Source: Vibrio gazogenes (GTDB lineage Bacteria > Pseudomonadota > Gammaproteobacteria > Enterobacterales > Vibrionaceae). Taken from it: 64,000 bases of DNA. Shown here in pieces: positions 20,401 through 29,389 of this stretch (positions are counted from its first letter, which is position 1; each line of letters opens with the position of its first letter). The position numbers and the translations under genes were made by a program. The stretch spans positions 372,001-436,000 of the forward strand of contig NZ_CP092588.1 of the NCBI RefSeq assembly GCF_023920225.1, given 5' to 3'. The notes beneath the pieces are model-generated. The model ran no database searches. It saw nothing but the letters and a program-made list of their open reading frames with translations, and was not told the DNA's origin.

Positions 20401-20492
20401 CTGCAACTGTCATTACGTTAACGGTGTTACCGCCCGCAATTAGTTTGGTCTTACAGTGGGAGAAACGGAGAACATCACAGCAAGAGGCATAA
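17418..20492 (+). CDS. RND-family efflux pump, inner-membrane transporter
   Basis: This 1024-aa proton-driven pump has the usual two-fold RND layout: TM1 (about 20-40), a large periplasmic loop (about 45-330), TM2-6 (about 335-500), TM7 (about 530-550), a second loop, and TM8-12 (about 855-1015). The proton-relay aspartates are in TM4 (GLLVDDAMITIEAM). Substrate specificity cannot be read from sequence; the class resembles HAE1/VexB-like multidrug pumps found with a lipoprotein adaptor. A strong terminator follows. Confidence 0.93.
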   Translation: MASHSSEKRFNLSAWALENQQMVSFLMLMIVVMGIISFQNLPRNEDPEFTVKIAVVSAHWPGATIEETTQFLTDKLEKKLQEIPYLDHLRSYTRAGETVIFVNLRDSTPPDQVADIWYQTRKKMLDLSPELPSGVIGPAVNDEFADTFGTIFAFTTDGFSMKELRQTVDGVRSTLMRVPYVSKIEVMGAQEQQVVLAISSKRLAGLGLNLKEVIDSLQAQNAVTPAGVIRTDDERISVQVSGAFRSAESLKEIVLRIHDRFIPLRDIAKIYTQAEQPPKPEFRVDGKAAIGLAISMSPDGNMLKFGQDLRQAMSRIENNLPYGIDVTKVADQSAVVKDAVGGFVKVLIEAVVIVLAVSFVSLGTRAGLVVAVSIPIVLAMTFSGMEIAGIGFQRISLGALIISLGLLVDDAMITIEAMVSKLEDGWPRKKAAAWAYQNTAFPMLTGTLVTIAGFIPVGFAASSAGEYCYSLFVVVMVSLASSWIVAILFSPLLGVWLLPENLKAYAAKQGRLSAGYQRLINGVLHHRWKTIVLAISLLVVAGALSERLHSEFFPASDRPELLVSLRLPANAAQRDTLAEVKKLEAQLASNPKVALFSSYVGSGAVRFYLPMDILLNQENIAQVVVVAKNIEQRKTLRKELQTIMQRDFGAWITRVSPLELGPPVGWPLRYRVSGPNLNHVRAYAQSLANVVADHSDTRDINLTSGEPQRLLRVDVDQTAARAVGLSRQQIAQQLATIFSGQTITSLREGIHPVSIVVKGGVSEQQDIETIENLQISLGQDQVIPLRQVAKVEYTITDPIIWRRQLEPFITVQTDIAPGIMAEKVSSELAPQIEAFRQQLPAGYEVTEEGTVSESEKGNESIYAVLPVTLIVMLTLLMIQLRRFSSMMLALCTAPFGLIGIVAAMLPTGTPVGFVALLGVIALVGMIIRNAVILISEVDDNLKRGNGAHQSIVMAATHRARPILLTAFAAILGMIPIARQVFWEPMAYAIIGGLMAATVITLTVLPPAISLVLQWEKRRTSQQEA

Positions 20493-20512
20493 ACATCTTC
20501 CAAATTTTAGTC

Positions 20513-20542
20513 GCGCTGCTAATTGATAGCAGCGCTTTTTTT
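20513..20542 (+). terminator. Rho-independent terminator after RND operon
   Basis: GCGCTGCTA (20513-20521) pairs perfectly with TAGCAGCGC (20527-20535) around a 5-nt loop, followed by seven T. Confidence 0.93.
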
Positions 20543-20925
20543 AGCGCTGTATTTTGAATAATTAAATATGCAATTGATTGCTATATTTAACTGCATTTTT
20601 TTGCTTTTCTGTTTGAATTATCGACTCAATGTATTGAGAAATATAATATTTTTAGTTCACATTGCTTCTTAGTAAGAATAATGGATAAATTCACTGATTT
20701 ATTTTCTACAAAATAACAAATTGTTTTAAATTTGAACATATTAGCCATTAAATTAATAATTTTTAAAATAATTAAACCTCCACATGGTAATGATGTGTAA
20801 ATAATAATGAATTTAATATAATTGAATCTGTAATGATAAGCAAAATAATTTATTTATCATGATGACAACTGACTCTTTGCTGAGAAAATAGCTTTCCTAA
20901 TTATTATATTTGGAAGGTTTTTATT
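20543..20925. other. AT-rich upstream region of cqsA
   Basis: This 380-bp AT-rich stretch contains no open frame of note. It presumably holds the cqsA promoter and 5' UTR; GGAAGG lies 9 bp before the ATG. No confident operator was identified. Confidence 0.5.
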
Positions 20926-22098
20926 ATGTTTAACTATCCTAAGTCTCTACCTGAATTTATTGAGTCAAGAATTGATTTTTTAATGAAAGATCTTATCAAT
21001 ACGGATTATGGGAAGAACTTAGTTGTTGGGATAACACCGACACTCGAAGATATCGTGATGCAGAGTAATGATTATTTAGATATATCTGAACATATAGATA
21101 TTCGTGAACAATTGATCAAATCACTGCAACACAAGAAAAATGACATGTTTATGTCATCAATATTTCTACATGATGATAATCATAAACATATCTTAGAAGA
21201 TGAGATATCAAAGTACACTGGCTTTAGTAACTCATTTATCTCTCAGTCTGGATGGAGTGCGAATGTCTCTTTATTACAAGCTCTTTGTGTACCAGAAACC
21301 AATGTCTATATTGATTTTTTTGCTCATATGTCGATGTGGGAAGGGGCTCGCTATAGTCATGCGAATATTCATCCATTTATGCATAATAACTGTAATCATT
21401 TGAAAAAATTGATCCAACGCCATGGCCCCGGGATTATCGTGGTGGACTCTGTCTACAGTACCATCGGAACCGTAGCGCCTTTAGAAGATATTGTTGCAAT
21501 CGCTCATGAGTATAATTGTGTTTCAGTTGTGGATGAATCGCACTCTTTAGGGATCTACGGGCAGAATGGCGCAGGCATATTAAATGAGCTGGGTCTATCG
21601 GAAAAAGTTGATTTCATGACTGCAAGCTTAGCAAAAGCATTTGCCTACCGTGCTGGTATCATTTGCACGAATAGCGATTTTGGTCACTGTATCCCATATG
21701 CTGCATTTTCGAATATTTTTAGTTCAACGATGATGACTCATGAAATTCCAGCATTAAAAGCAACATTGGATGTAATAAGAAATGCTGATGATAGAAGAGA
21801 GAAATTGTTTGCTTTATCAAAAAAACTGAGATTAGGATTGAAGGAAATTGGTCTTGATATAAGAAGCCAGTCTCATATTGTTTCACTAGAAACGGGTGAT
21901 GAATTTAATACTAAAAAAATTAGGACAATACTTGAAGAACAAGGTATTTTTGGTTCGGTTTTTTGCCGTCCAGCAACACCTAAAAATAAAAATATTATTC
22001 GATTTTCGATTAATAGTTCGTTAAGTTTTGAAGATGTAGATAAAATAATAATCGTCTGCGATTCATTATTAAAAGATAGTTCTGTGTATTTTAAGTAA
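20926..22098 (+). CDS. cqsA: CAI-1 autoinducer synthase
   Basis: This PLP-dependent alpha-oxoamine-synthase-type enzyme condenses an acyl-CoA with an aminobutyrate/SAM-derived substrate to make the alpha-hydroxyketone signal CAI-1 precursor. The 390-aa length equals the V. cholerae enzyme. Family features: SQSGWSANVSLLQAL, VVDESHSLGIYG (PLP-ring Asp/His) and the Schiff-base lysine in TASLAKAFAYRAG (Lys237). The cognate receptor gene cqsS lies convergently 71 bp downstream. The gene is more AT-rich than the AST and ureide genes. Confidence 0.96.
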   Translation: MFNYPKSLPEFIESRIDFLMKDLINTDYGKNLVVGITPTLEDIVMQSNDYLDISEHIDIREQLIKSLQHKKNDMFMSSIFLHDDNHKHILEDEISKYTGFSNSFISQSGWSANVSLLQALCVPETNVYIDFFAHMSMWEGARYSHANIHPFMHNNCNHLKKLIQRHGPGIIVVDSVYSTIGTVAPLEDIVAIAHEYNCVSVVDESHSLGIYGQNGAGILNELGLSEKVDFMTASLAKAFAYRAGIICTNSDFGHCIPYAAFSNIFSSTMMTHEIPALKATLDVIRNADDRREKLFALSKKLRLGLKEIGLDIRSQSHIVSLETGDEFNTKKIRTILEEQGIFGSVFCRPATPKNKNIIRFSINSSLSFEDVDKIIIVCDSLLKDSSVYFK

Positions 22099-22169
22099 AA
22101 TATATTTTATGTACATCATGCTTCTAAATTAGATTTGATACAGAACTAAAAGCGTGAAGGAATAGATGG

Positions 22170-24227
22170 TTATATCCAATTTGCTAGCTTATCAAGTAAG
22201 TTATTTGTATCTGCTGGTTTAATAATATAATCATTCATTCCAGAATTCCGAATTCGTTTCAACGTTGGTGTATTGGTATCACCCGTGTGACCAAGAATTG
22301 GAATATGTCGATAAGGTTTCTGGGAGCGGCGAATCGTACTGGTAGTTTCGATGCCATCAAGAATAGGCATCTCAATATCCATCAGAATCAGATCAACTTC
22401 GTGCGCCTCCATCGTTCCCAGAGCCTCTTGACCATTTGATGCTTGTAAAACATGATAGCCCTGCTTCTCTAAAAGAATCGCGGTCAAGTTGCGAACGGAA
22501 TGATTATCGTCCACGATCAGGATGCATTTTTCGCTGCGCTCCTGTTTGAGTGGTATGACATTTCTATCGGCTTCAACTATTTCTGGCAGCTCAAAAAATA
22601 AGTGATATAGAATCGAGGCGCTTTGATCAAGTAAATAACTTCTTTCCAGCGGATAGACAGAAAGATGGCGTTCGATATGAATCGGATATTGGCTATCGGC
22701 ATCATAAATATAGTGGATTTGTGCTTCAGAGAAATGAAGCTGAGATTCTAGAACAGTCAGTAAATCCCATTGCCGATTAATTTGGTTGAGATCGACCATG
22801 ATCACATCAAACTCGAAATCATATTCCTTGCGTTTGGTCGCCTCGGGCAATGTGATGGTCTCGATATGAAATCCCATCTGCTGTGCCTGTTTTTTCAGCC
22901 GCAGCCGAACGTCACCCTCGTTACCAACGTAAAGTAAAGATTTTGCATTCACCAATTCTTCTTTGAGTTTTCTCATTTCCGAAGATGATTCGGTTGGGAA
23001 TAAGAGTGTGAATTCTGTCCACTGACCTAACACGGAAGCGCATTCAATTTTTCCACCGAAAGCTTCCATAATGCGTCGACAGAATGGTAATCCCAGACCA
23101 TACCCTCCGTTTTTACCGTGTGTATAAAAGTCTTTAAAAATATCTTGAAGGTGCTCTTTGGCAATCCCAGCACCATTATCTGTAACGGTTATTTGATTCC
23201 ATTTGTCTTGAGTCGTAATAGAAATTTCAATGTGAAAGTTCTCATTATTTTGATAATAAAATGCATTTTTGAATAAATTATAAAAAGCATACTTTAGCAA
23301 AATGTCGCTGCCTAGGAATCTGAAATCGTCTTCAATATGAATATTGATAGCCAGTCGATCGAGTGGGTTTTTATAACTGAACGATTGGATGGCATGCTGC
23401 GCAATGTCACTGATAGTGTAGATTTTGAAAGTCGATGTCGGAATCCGATTTTGGTCTATTGAAGTAAGGAGCAGATTGATTGTCTCATTAGCAGAATCAA
23501 CGGTGTGATTCATATTGTCGAGTAGTTCATTAACCATCTGATAATCATTCTGTTCGATCATGTAATGGGGCACTGAATCGGTCGGATGCTTAGTATGCAG
23601 TAGCGATTGAAGCAGATCTACAGATGATTTGATTGCACTGAGCGGATTACGCATTTCATGCGCAATTCCTGCTCCGAAGGATTTTGCAATGGAGACCTTT
23701 GCTTCATGAGATATCTGATTTCGAAAATAAAATACGTTACCGAAAATATAGACGAAAAGAAATATTGGGATATATGCCCAATCGTGAAAAGAACTCAGTT
23801 CATTTCCGTTGATATAGATAGCGATAAAATAAGCGATAAGTATGGATATAGTTGTTTGAATGATCAGCGATTTTGTTTCATGAATAAGTAGTATATGCAA
23901 ACAAATGGAAGATGTGAAAGACATAACCCAGACATTATTATAATCATTCATGATCATCATGTAGCCAAAGAAAAATGGCAGGCAATATCCCATCGTAAAG
24001 TAGTAGTAGTAAGGGAGATACTTTTGGATTTTTATGGGCACGAAAGAACGTAACGCTAGGCCAAGACAGAGGAGTGTTCCAATGACTCTTAACCAAAGAG
24101 ATTCATATGGTTGAGGGAAAAGATAAGTCCAGACATAGTAATATACAGGAAAGCCGAAAAATCCCAGCCATCCCACGGAGGATAAATTAGGTTCTGCATA
24201 TTGGTATATTTTCTTGATAACATTCAT
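22170..24227 (-). CDS. cqsS: CAI-1 receptor, hybrid sensor kinase/phosphatase
   Basis: This membrane quorum-sensing receptor feeds the LuxU/LuxO phosphorelay. The 685-aa protein has about six transmembrane helices in residues 1-170 that form the CAI-1 site, a phosphoacceptor helix GIAHEMRNPLSAIKSS (His190), an HATPase domain (TVTDNGAGI, GGYGLGLPFCRR), a degenerate linker (about 430-545) and a receiver domain with CILIVDDN and the phospho-acceptor in LILMDIEMP (Asp617). Length and layout match V. cholerae CqsS (about 686 aa). It is convergent with cqsA. No Qrr RNA or luxO is in the window. Confidence 0.95.
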   Translation of the reverse strand: MNVIKKIYQYAEPNLSSVGWLGFFGFPVYYYVWTYLFPQPYESLWLRVIGTLLCLGLALRSFVPIKIQKYLPYYYYFTMGYCLPFFFGYMMIMNDYNNVWVMSFTSSICLHILLIHETKSLIIQTTISILIAYFIAIYINGNELSSFHDWAYIPIFLFVYIFGNVFYFRNQISHEAKVSIAKSFGAGIAHEMRNPLSAIKSSVDLLQSLLHTKHPTDSVPHYMIEQNDYQMVNELLDNMNHTVDSANETINLLLTSIDQNRIPTSTFKIYTISDIAQHAIQSFSYKNPLDRLAINIHIEDDFRFLGSDILLKYAFYNLFKNAFYYQNNENFHIEISITTQDKWNQITVTDNGAGIAKEHLQDIFKDFYTHGKNGGYGLGLPFCRRIMEAFGGKIECASVLGQWTEFTLLFPTESSSEMRKLKEELVNAKSLLYVGNEGDVRLRLKKQAQQMGFHIETITLPEATKRKEYDFEFDVIMVDLNQINRQWDLLTVLESQLHFSEAQIHYIYDADSQYPIHIERHLSVYPLERSYLLDQSASILYHLFFELPEIVEADRNVIPLKQERSEKCILIVDDNHSVRNLTAILLEKQGYHVLQASNGQEALGTMEAHEVDLILMDIEMPILDGIETTSTIRRSQKPYRHIPILGHTGDTNTPTLKRIRNSGMNDYIIKPADTNNLLDKLANWI

Positions 24228-24946
24228 TGATTTTCTAGCCCAAACCGAACAAATTGTCTGTTAGATTACGGTCACGATGTCAGCAATGTGATGTTCTAAC
24301 TTTTATATTTTATAACGACAAGACTACCTGATTATACACCGAAGAGAAATGCTCTTTTGTCTTAAGCATGTGTTTTATATGGCTGTTGTGGAATATGAGG
24401 CGGTGAGCCGAGAGTCACAGGGATTGACTAGTAAATTTTTATTGTCTTTTTTATTATTAAAAGATATTGAATTTAATAAATACTTTGGCATAAATGTGTC
24501 TGTTTACATGCTCGCTGGACTCTTCATTAACCGTTATTTTATTGTTCATCTGTAGTTCAAAGTTAACTGAATTTCGATACTAGAGAGTTGCTTTCGGACA
24601 TGCCATTGAAAGCGAAAAAACTGAATTGCGCACCAAAACGCGACTTGCAAAGTTTTATCTCCCAGCCGCCGGCCCCAAACTTTGCACATCTCGGTGCCCA
24701 TACACGCCGCCTAAGCATAAAAATGTTATATCCCTTCAAAAAATCGCCTTCCCAAAATCAAACTGACTTGATAATGCGTGAATCCTGTCCTGCATGTTGC
24801 ATATAATGGTCCGACTTGCAGATCAATTTTTATTTTATATAAATCATCTGGCTGCGGTAGCGTAGTGAATCAGGAAAGGCTTGGCGAAACATTGCCAGTC
24901 ACCACGTTCCAATAATCATAAAGAAAGCAACACGAAGGGTGTTTAC
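24228..24946. other. 720-bp intergenic region between cqsS and vgrG remnant
   Basis: Short open frames at 24349-24555 and 24588-24806 lack ribosome sites and recognisable families. The region holds the cqsS promoter at its left end. Codon-like compositional bias rises around 24600-24800 but matches no known family, so decayed coding sequence linked to the vgrG remnant is possible. Confidence 0.4.
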
Positions 24947-25267
24947 ATGGCAACGTTAGGGTTCAGGCTCACCATCGATGGCGTCAATGATGAGACATTG
25001 GTGGTCCGTGATTATCAGGGCATCGAATCGATCTCAGACTCGGTGGATGATCAAGGTCAGCCGGTTTATGGCTATCGGTATCGCATCGATATTGCCAGCC
25101 GCAACAATGACCTGAGTTTCGAGCAGATGGTCAATAGCAGTGCATTACTGGAAGTGCTGCGTGATAACGAAGTGGTACAAAAGGTTCATGGCATGATTCG
25201 TAATTTCAGTGCATATCTCCTGATTGGCTGGGCACTTCACCCAGCGCTACGTTTCCTCTTTCTTTAA
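24947..25267 (+). pseudogene. Truncated type VI secretion VgrG N-terminal fragment
   Basis: From ATG 24947, residues 1-88 (MATLGFRLTIDGVND, VVRDYQGIESISDS, YGYRYRIDIASRN, ALLEVLRDNEVVQKVHGMIR) resemble the first domain of VgrG spike proteins. After the VHGMIRNF segment similarity stops; an unrelated hydrophobic tail (SAYLLIGWALHPALRFLFL) leads to a stop. A functional VgrG exceeds about 600 residues, so this is a remnant of an orphan T6SS locus. A functional mini-protein is not excluded: the ribosome site and start are intact. No hcp, PAAR or effector gene is adjacent. Confidence 0.75.
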
Positions 25268-25345
25268 TGCAATAACTAATATTGACATGTTAGCTTTGGG
25301 ACGAGTAAATAGATTGTTGATATTGAATATCAAGGGATACTCAAG

Positions 25346-25864
25346 GTGACGATTCAATTGCAAACCCAACGATTAACAATGAGACAGATTAATGTAACGG
25401 ATTGGGATTTCTTTCACGACTTGCAAACCGACCTAACAGCGATCAAATACTGCTTTAACCGACGAACAGAGGCCCAAATCAGGGCGCGATTCGAATCTCG
25501 TTTACCACCGTGGACCCCAGCGTCTGATTTCTGGTTATGTCTTATGTTACAAGAAATATCGACCAATCAGCTTGTCGGTCTTACCGGATTTCATTTGCAG
25601 AATCATGTGGCCGAGCTGGGTTATATGATTGCGCCGGAGGCCAGTGGTAAGGGCTATGCGACAGAGTCTTTAAATGGCCTGCTCGAATTTGCTGACAACT
25701 GCGGTATCAAACGCTTTCAAGCCAATGTCACTCAGGGGAATTATGCCTCTGAACGTGTTCTGTTAAAATGTGGCTTCCACTGTGCTGAGGTGGTGAAGCA
25801 AGATGTCGAAATCGGTGGAACGCTGTATGACGATCTGATTTATCGCAAGGAGAGCGGTGCCTGA
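25346..25864 (+). CDS. GNAT-family N-acetyltransferase (RimJ/RimL-like)
   Basis: This 172-aa acetyltransferase has the opening LQTQRLTMRQINVTDWDFFH, motif A AELGYMIAPEASGKGYATES (acetyl-CoA pyrophosphate loop GKGYAT) and NYASERVLLKCGF, the typical RimJ/RimL-type C-terminal signature. Substrate is unknown; relatives acetylate ribosomal protein termini, amino acids or antibiotics. The start is a GTG at 25346 with AAGGG about 10 bp upstream. A strong terminator follows. Beside a vgrG remnant it might be cargo of the former locus, but similar proteins are common housekeeping genes. Confidence 0.85.
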   Translation: MTIQLQTQRLTMRQINVTDWDFFHDLQTDLTAIKYCFNRRTEAQIRARFESRLPPWTPASDFWLCLMLQEISTNQLVGLTGFHLQNHVAELGYMIAPEASGKGYATESLNGLLEFADNCGIKRFQANVTQGNYASERVLLKCGFHCAEVVKQDVEIGGTLYDDLIYRKESGA

Positions 25865-25931
25865 AGTGACTCTTTACTTTGGTCAATACAGTTACAGTAT
25901 GAAACGTATTACCGTCGTCAACTGCACATAG

Positions 25932-25962
25932 AAAGACGAACCAAACGGTTCGTCTTTTGTTT
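25932..25962 (+). terminator. Rho-independent terminator after GNAT gene
   Basis: AAAGACGAACC (25932-25942) pairs with GGTTCGTCTTT (25947-25957) around AAAC, followed by a T-rich run. The stem is symmetric and could also serve the convergent GH3 gene. Confidence 0.85.
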
Positions 25963-26031
25963 AAACAATCTCAATTGGTTTTACTGCAATCGATTCACTT
26001 GAAAGCCAGATGATGAATGATTGAAACGCAG

Positions 26032-28389
26032 CTATTCTACTGTGACATCGCAGACCATATTCCATGCTTGCGGCAGCACTTTCTTACTACCGCTGACGTG
26101 GATGGTATAGCGCGATTCAATCGCTTGTGAAGAACGACCAATCATCAGTTCAAACTCGCCACCTTCCACAACGCGCTGGTTGGAAGTGTCGGTAAAATTC
26201 AGCATATCAACCGGCAAATGGAAGGTGACTGTTTTCTGTTCTCCGGCTTTTAAGTGAACCTTTTTAAAGCCTTTCAGTTCTTTGACCGGACGTACAACCG
26301 AACAGACTTTATCCCGTACATATAACTGGACAACTTCTGCACCGTCACGTTCACCGCTGTTGGTAATCATCACCGAAAGCGCCACGGACTCATCAAAATC
26401 ATATTCGGTTTTGGCCAGTGTCGCATTGGTGTAGTCGAAGTGAGTGTAACTGAGCCCAAAGCCGAAGTTGAATTGGGAACCGAAGTGGAATGCGATCGGT
26501 GTGCCGGAGCTCTTCAGCTTATGGTTGTAGTAGTAGGGGACGGCGCCGACATTTTTCGGGATCGAAACGGTCAGACGACCACTTGGGTTGATCACACCTG
26601 TCAGCATATCTGCAATGGCATCGGCACCGCCTTGTCCGGGCTCCCAGCCATAGACAATCGCAGCGGCTTCGTCTTCAGCGCGTCCCAAACGGTATGGTCG
26701 GCCTCCCGTGACGAGAACCACGACCGGTTTACCGCGATCAAGTGCAGCATCGAGCAGTTGTTGCTGAACGCCCGGCAGATTCAGTGAGTCTGCATCCGAG
26801 CCTTCACCAATCGTCCCGGTTTGGAATAACCCTGCCAAATCCCCGACGCACACTACAGCGATGTCAGCGTCATCGATGATTGACACCGACGAGGCAATCG
26901 CGGATGTATCCAGACTGACAGGGGAGACTTTGTCTTGTGTTACTGCGATATCGACATCCCCGGGGAATACCGGTGCACCGCTGTTACGTTCAGGCAGAAT
27001 GTCACACCCTTTTTGATAACCAACGAGATTGACACGTTCCGCTAACGCTTCTTTAATCGATTTAGCCACGCGTTCGCTGGCATGACTTCCCCCCAAAATG
27101 AGGTGAACAGGGAAGCTATAACCGGAGAGCAGCGCTAAAGGATCATCGGCTGTCGGCCCGATTAGCGCAACTTTGCTCTGTTGCGACAGCGGCAGATGAC
27201 CATCGTTTTTCAGTAAGACAATCGACTCTCCCGCGGCTTGGTAGGCCAGCTTCTCACTCACGTCATTGTGCAGTGCTTCGGTCGGTAGGGGGGTGTAAGG
27301 ATCTTCAAATAGACCTAATTCAAATTTGACGGATAGAATACGGGTAACGATTTCGTTAATCTTTTCTTCTGTAATCAAACCGCGTTCGATAGCTTCGGTG
27401 AGATAAATCGCACACTTGTCGTCCGGTAATTCAACATCAAGCCCCGCATTAAAGGATTGTGCTGCTGCATCCACACGGTCTGTCGCGGTCGCGTGATGTT
27501 CGCTCAGCAACTCCACACCGCCGTAGTCAGCCACGACCAGACCATCAAAGCCCCATTGATGACGCAGAATTTCGGTCAGCAAGTACGCCGAGCTATGACA
27601 GGGTTCACCGTCGATATCATGATAAGCCGGCATCACAGAACCGGCTTTACCGAGTTTGACAGCCATTTCAAAGGGGAGCAGGAAGGTATCATTGAGTGTT
27701 TTAAAACCGATATTGACCGGCGCATGGTTACGCGCACCTTCACTGGCAGAGTGGCCGACATAGTGTTTCAAGGTGGCAATAAAGTCGCGGTCTTTGCCTT
27801 GTAATCCTTTGACGTAGCTGGTGGCGATCATGCCGACAAGATAAGGATCTTCGGCTAATGTCTCTTCGGTACGCCCCCAGCGCACATCGCGAGAGACATC
27901 CAACACCGGTGATAACCCTTGTTTGGCACCGATAGCTTTTGCCTGACGGCTGATATCTTGTGCGACTTGCTCGATCAATTCCGGGTTCCACGTATGACCA
28001 TAATTGATCGACGCAGGATACAGGGTGGCATCTTTTGCCATCAGACCGACGAGGCATTCCTCGTGAGCAATCGCAGGGATGCCCAATCGAGTTTCTTCGA
28101 CAAGATATTTTTGGAGTTGATTGAGCGCTTTGACGCCCGTCACGGGATCAACAATATGCGTGCCGAGAGGACGCGTGATCTGCCCCAGACCATGCATGAG
28201 CTTTTCTTTGACGGAACGCGAAACAGCCTGATTTGTGAATTCCAGCTCACGTTCCTGATGATCGCCTTGTTCGTCGAGTATCAGCCATTGCGCGCCTAAC
28301 TGCGCGATTTTTTCTTCGATTGTCATCTGTGACAGTAGATCATGTACACGTTCAGACGTTGTGTAGCTCGCATCTTTGTATATTGACAT
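26032..28389 (-). CDS. GH3 beta-glucosidase
   Basis: This 785-aa protein (from ATG 28389, AGGAAC 8 bp upstream) has the GH3 N-terminal barrel (about 10-350), alpha/beta sandwich (about 385-600) and C-terminal fibronectin-III-like domain (about 690-780). The nucleophile is in GLVVADYGG (Asp287); KHYVGHSASEGARNH is the substrate-binding block. No signal peptide is seen with this start, so it is probably cytoplasmic and cleaves oligosaccharides after uptake. Divergence from a secreted GH16 glucanase suggests a beta-1,3-glucan (laminarin) route, but GH3 specificity is broad. Confidence 0.9.
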   Translation of the reverse strand: MSIYKDASYTTSERVHDLLSQMTIEEKIAQLGAQWLILDEQGDHQERELEFTNQAVSRSVKEKLMHGLGQITRPLGTHIVDPVTGVKALNQLQKYLVEETRLGIPAIAHEECLVGLMAKDATLYPASINYGHTWNPELIEQVAQDISRQAKAIGAKQGLSPVLDVSRDVRWGRTEETLAEDPYLVGMIATSYVKGLQGKDRDFIATLKHYVGHSASEGARNHAPVNIGFKTLNDTFLLPFEMAVKLGKAGSVMPAYHDIDGEPCHSSAYLLTEILRHQWGFDGLVVADYGGVELLSEHHATATDRVDAAAQSFNAGLDVELPDDKCAIYLTEAIERGLITEEKINEIVTRILSVKFELGLFEDPYTPLPTEALHNDVSEKLAYQAAGESIVLLKNDGHLPLSQQSKVALIGPTADDPLALLSGYSFPVHLILGGSHASERVAKSIKEALAERVNLVGYQKGCDILPERNSGAPVFPGDVDIAVTQDKVSPVSLDTSAIASSVSIIDDADIAVVCVGDLAGLFQTGTIGEGSDADSLNLPGVQQQLLDAALDRGKPVVVLVTGGRPYRLGRAEDEAAAIVYGWEPGQGGADAIADMLTGVINPSGRLTVSIPKNVGAVPYYYNHKLKSSGTPIAFHFGSQFNFGFGLSYTHFDYTNATLAKTEYDFDESVALSVMITNSGERDGAEVVQLYVRDKVCSVVRPVKELKGFKKVHLKAGEQKTVTFHLPVDMLNFTDTSNQRVVEGGEFELMIGRSSQAIESRYTIHVSGSKKVLPQAWNMVCDVTVE

Positions 28390-29389
28390 AAACAAGTTCC
28401 TATCATTGAAAACTCCATTAAAACTCTGCCCATTCTGACTGAGTCTTGCAAAGCTGCATTTATTCAAATTCACGATTAGGTTACGTTATTTTGTAAATGT
28501 GATTCAAATACAAAAAACGCTAGGGAGACAGAGATTATGAGAGCCCGATTCTACCAGTATTGTTCTCCACTGAATATCGATACGATCATGATATTGCTAG
28601 AATAAATTGTATCTTCAGGTCATCATCTGTGTGATTAAAAATAGATAGTTTATATGATGGTAGAAAGTTATTTATTTAGTGTGTTAGGCGACGCTGCTCT
28701 CAATATTATATGAGGATTTTATGTCTTTTATCATGGTTTCTCTATTTTTATGACATTATTTATATTTAATCCATTTAAGTGTTGATATTGTTTATTTTAT
28801 ATTGATTAAATCTTTGGTTGAGTATCATATTCTATTTATATGTGCTGGGTAATCCTGTTCTGTATTATATCGTTTTTCTTGTTCGAGCAAAGTGCTGTCT
28901 GTTTTGTTGCTGTCTTTTTATAATATTGATATTAATCAGTTAATTATATGCATATTAATGTCGGTGGTGAATGACTGGTCTTCTACGTAACTGTCCTTCA
29001 ACGTAACTGTCCTTTTACAACATAGAACCTTTAACAACATAGAAGCGTGCAACGATGCCTCGATATTTTTATCCCCTATCTGATTCATCTTTTTTTGATA
29101 CCCGAGTCAATTGTTTATCTCACTTTAAAAATCATGATATAAATTTTTCGATATAACGATCTATAAATGAAAATGACATCGTTGTTATTTACATGGTGAC
29201 ATTGGTTCAATTGATAGAATACGTTTATTTTTGTGATTATTTTGTGGGGAATTTCATTTAATAAATATCAAAATTTGACAAAATAAGCAAATGAATGAAT
29301 ATTCATATTGTTATGCTTCCTAGAGTTTTAATTATTGTGACGTTGATGTCAGTCTTGATTTGATGACGATATGTTGATTGAGGATAAAG
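28390..29389. other. 1-kb AT-rich divergent control region of the glucan genes
   Basis: There is no plausible coding sequence. AAATGTGAT at 28495-28503 matches a half CRP site (AAATGTGA) about 105 bp upstream of the GH3 start. Short tandem duplications occur at 28985-29044. Such long AT-rich divergent regions often carry nucleoid-protein-silenced promoters; that is inference. Confidence 0.4.
28985..29044. repeat. Two adjacent short tandem duplications (16- and 17-bp periods)
   Basis: ACGTAACTGTCCTTCA (28985-29000) is followed directly by ACGTAACTGTCCTTTT (29001-29016). Then AACATAGAA at 29019-29027 recurs at 29036-29044 with a 17-bp period. These look like slippage duplications and not a designed operator array. 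Confidence 0.6.

Noticed and set aside
24349..24806. Two open frames (68 and 72 codons) between cqsS and vgrG
   Set aside because: No ribosome sites, no recognisable domains and unbiased composition; treated as chance frames.
24885..24905. Sigma-54-like TTGGCGAAACATTGCCA upstream of the vgrG remnant, as expected for T6SS orphan loci
   Set aside because: The spacing between GG and GC is nine bases, not ten, so it does not meet the sigma-54 signature.
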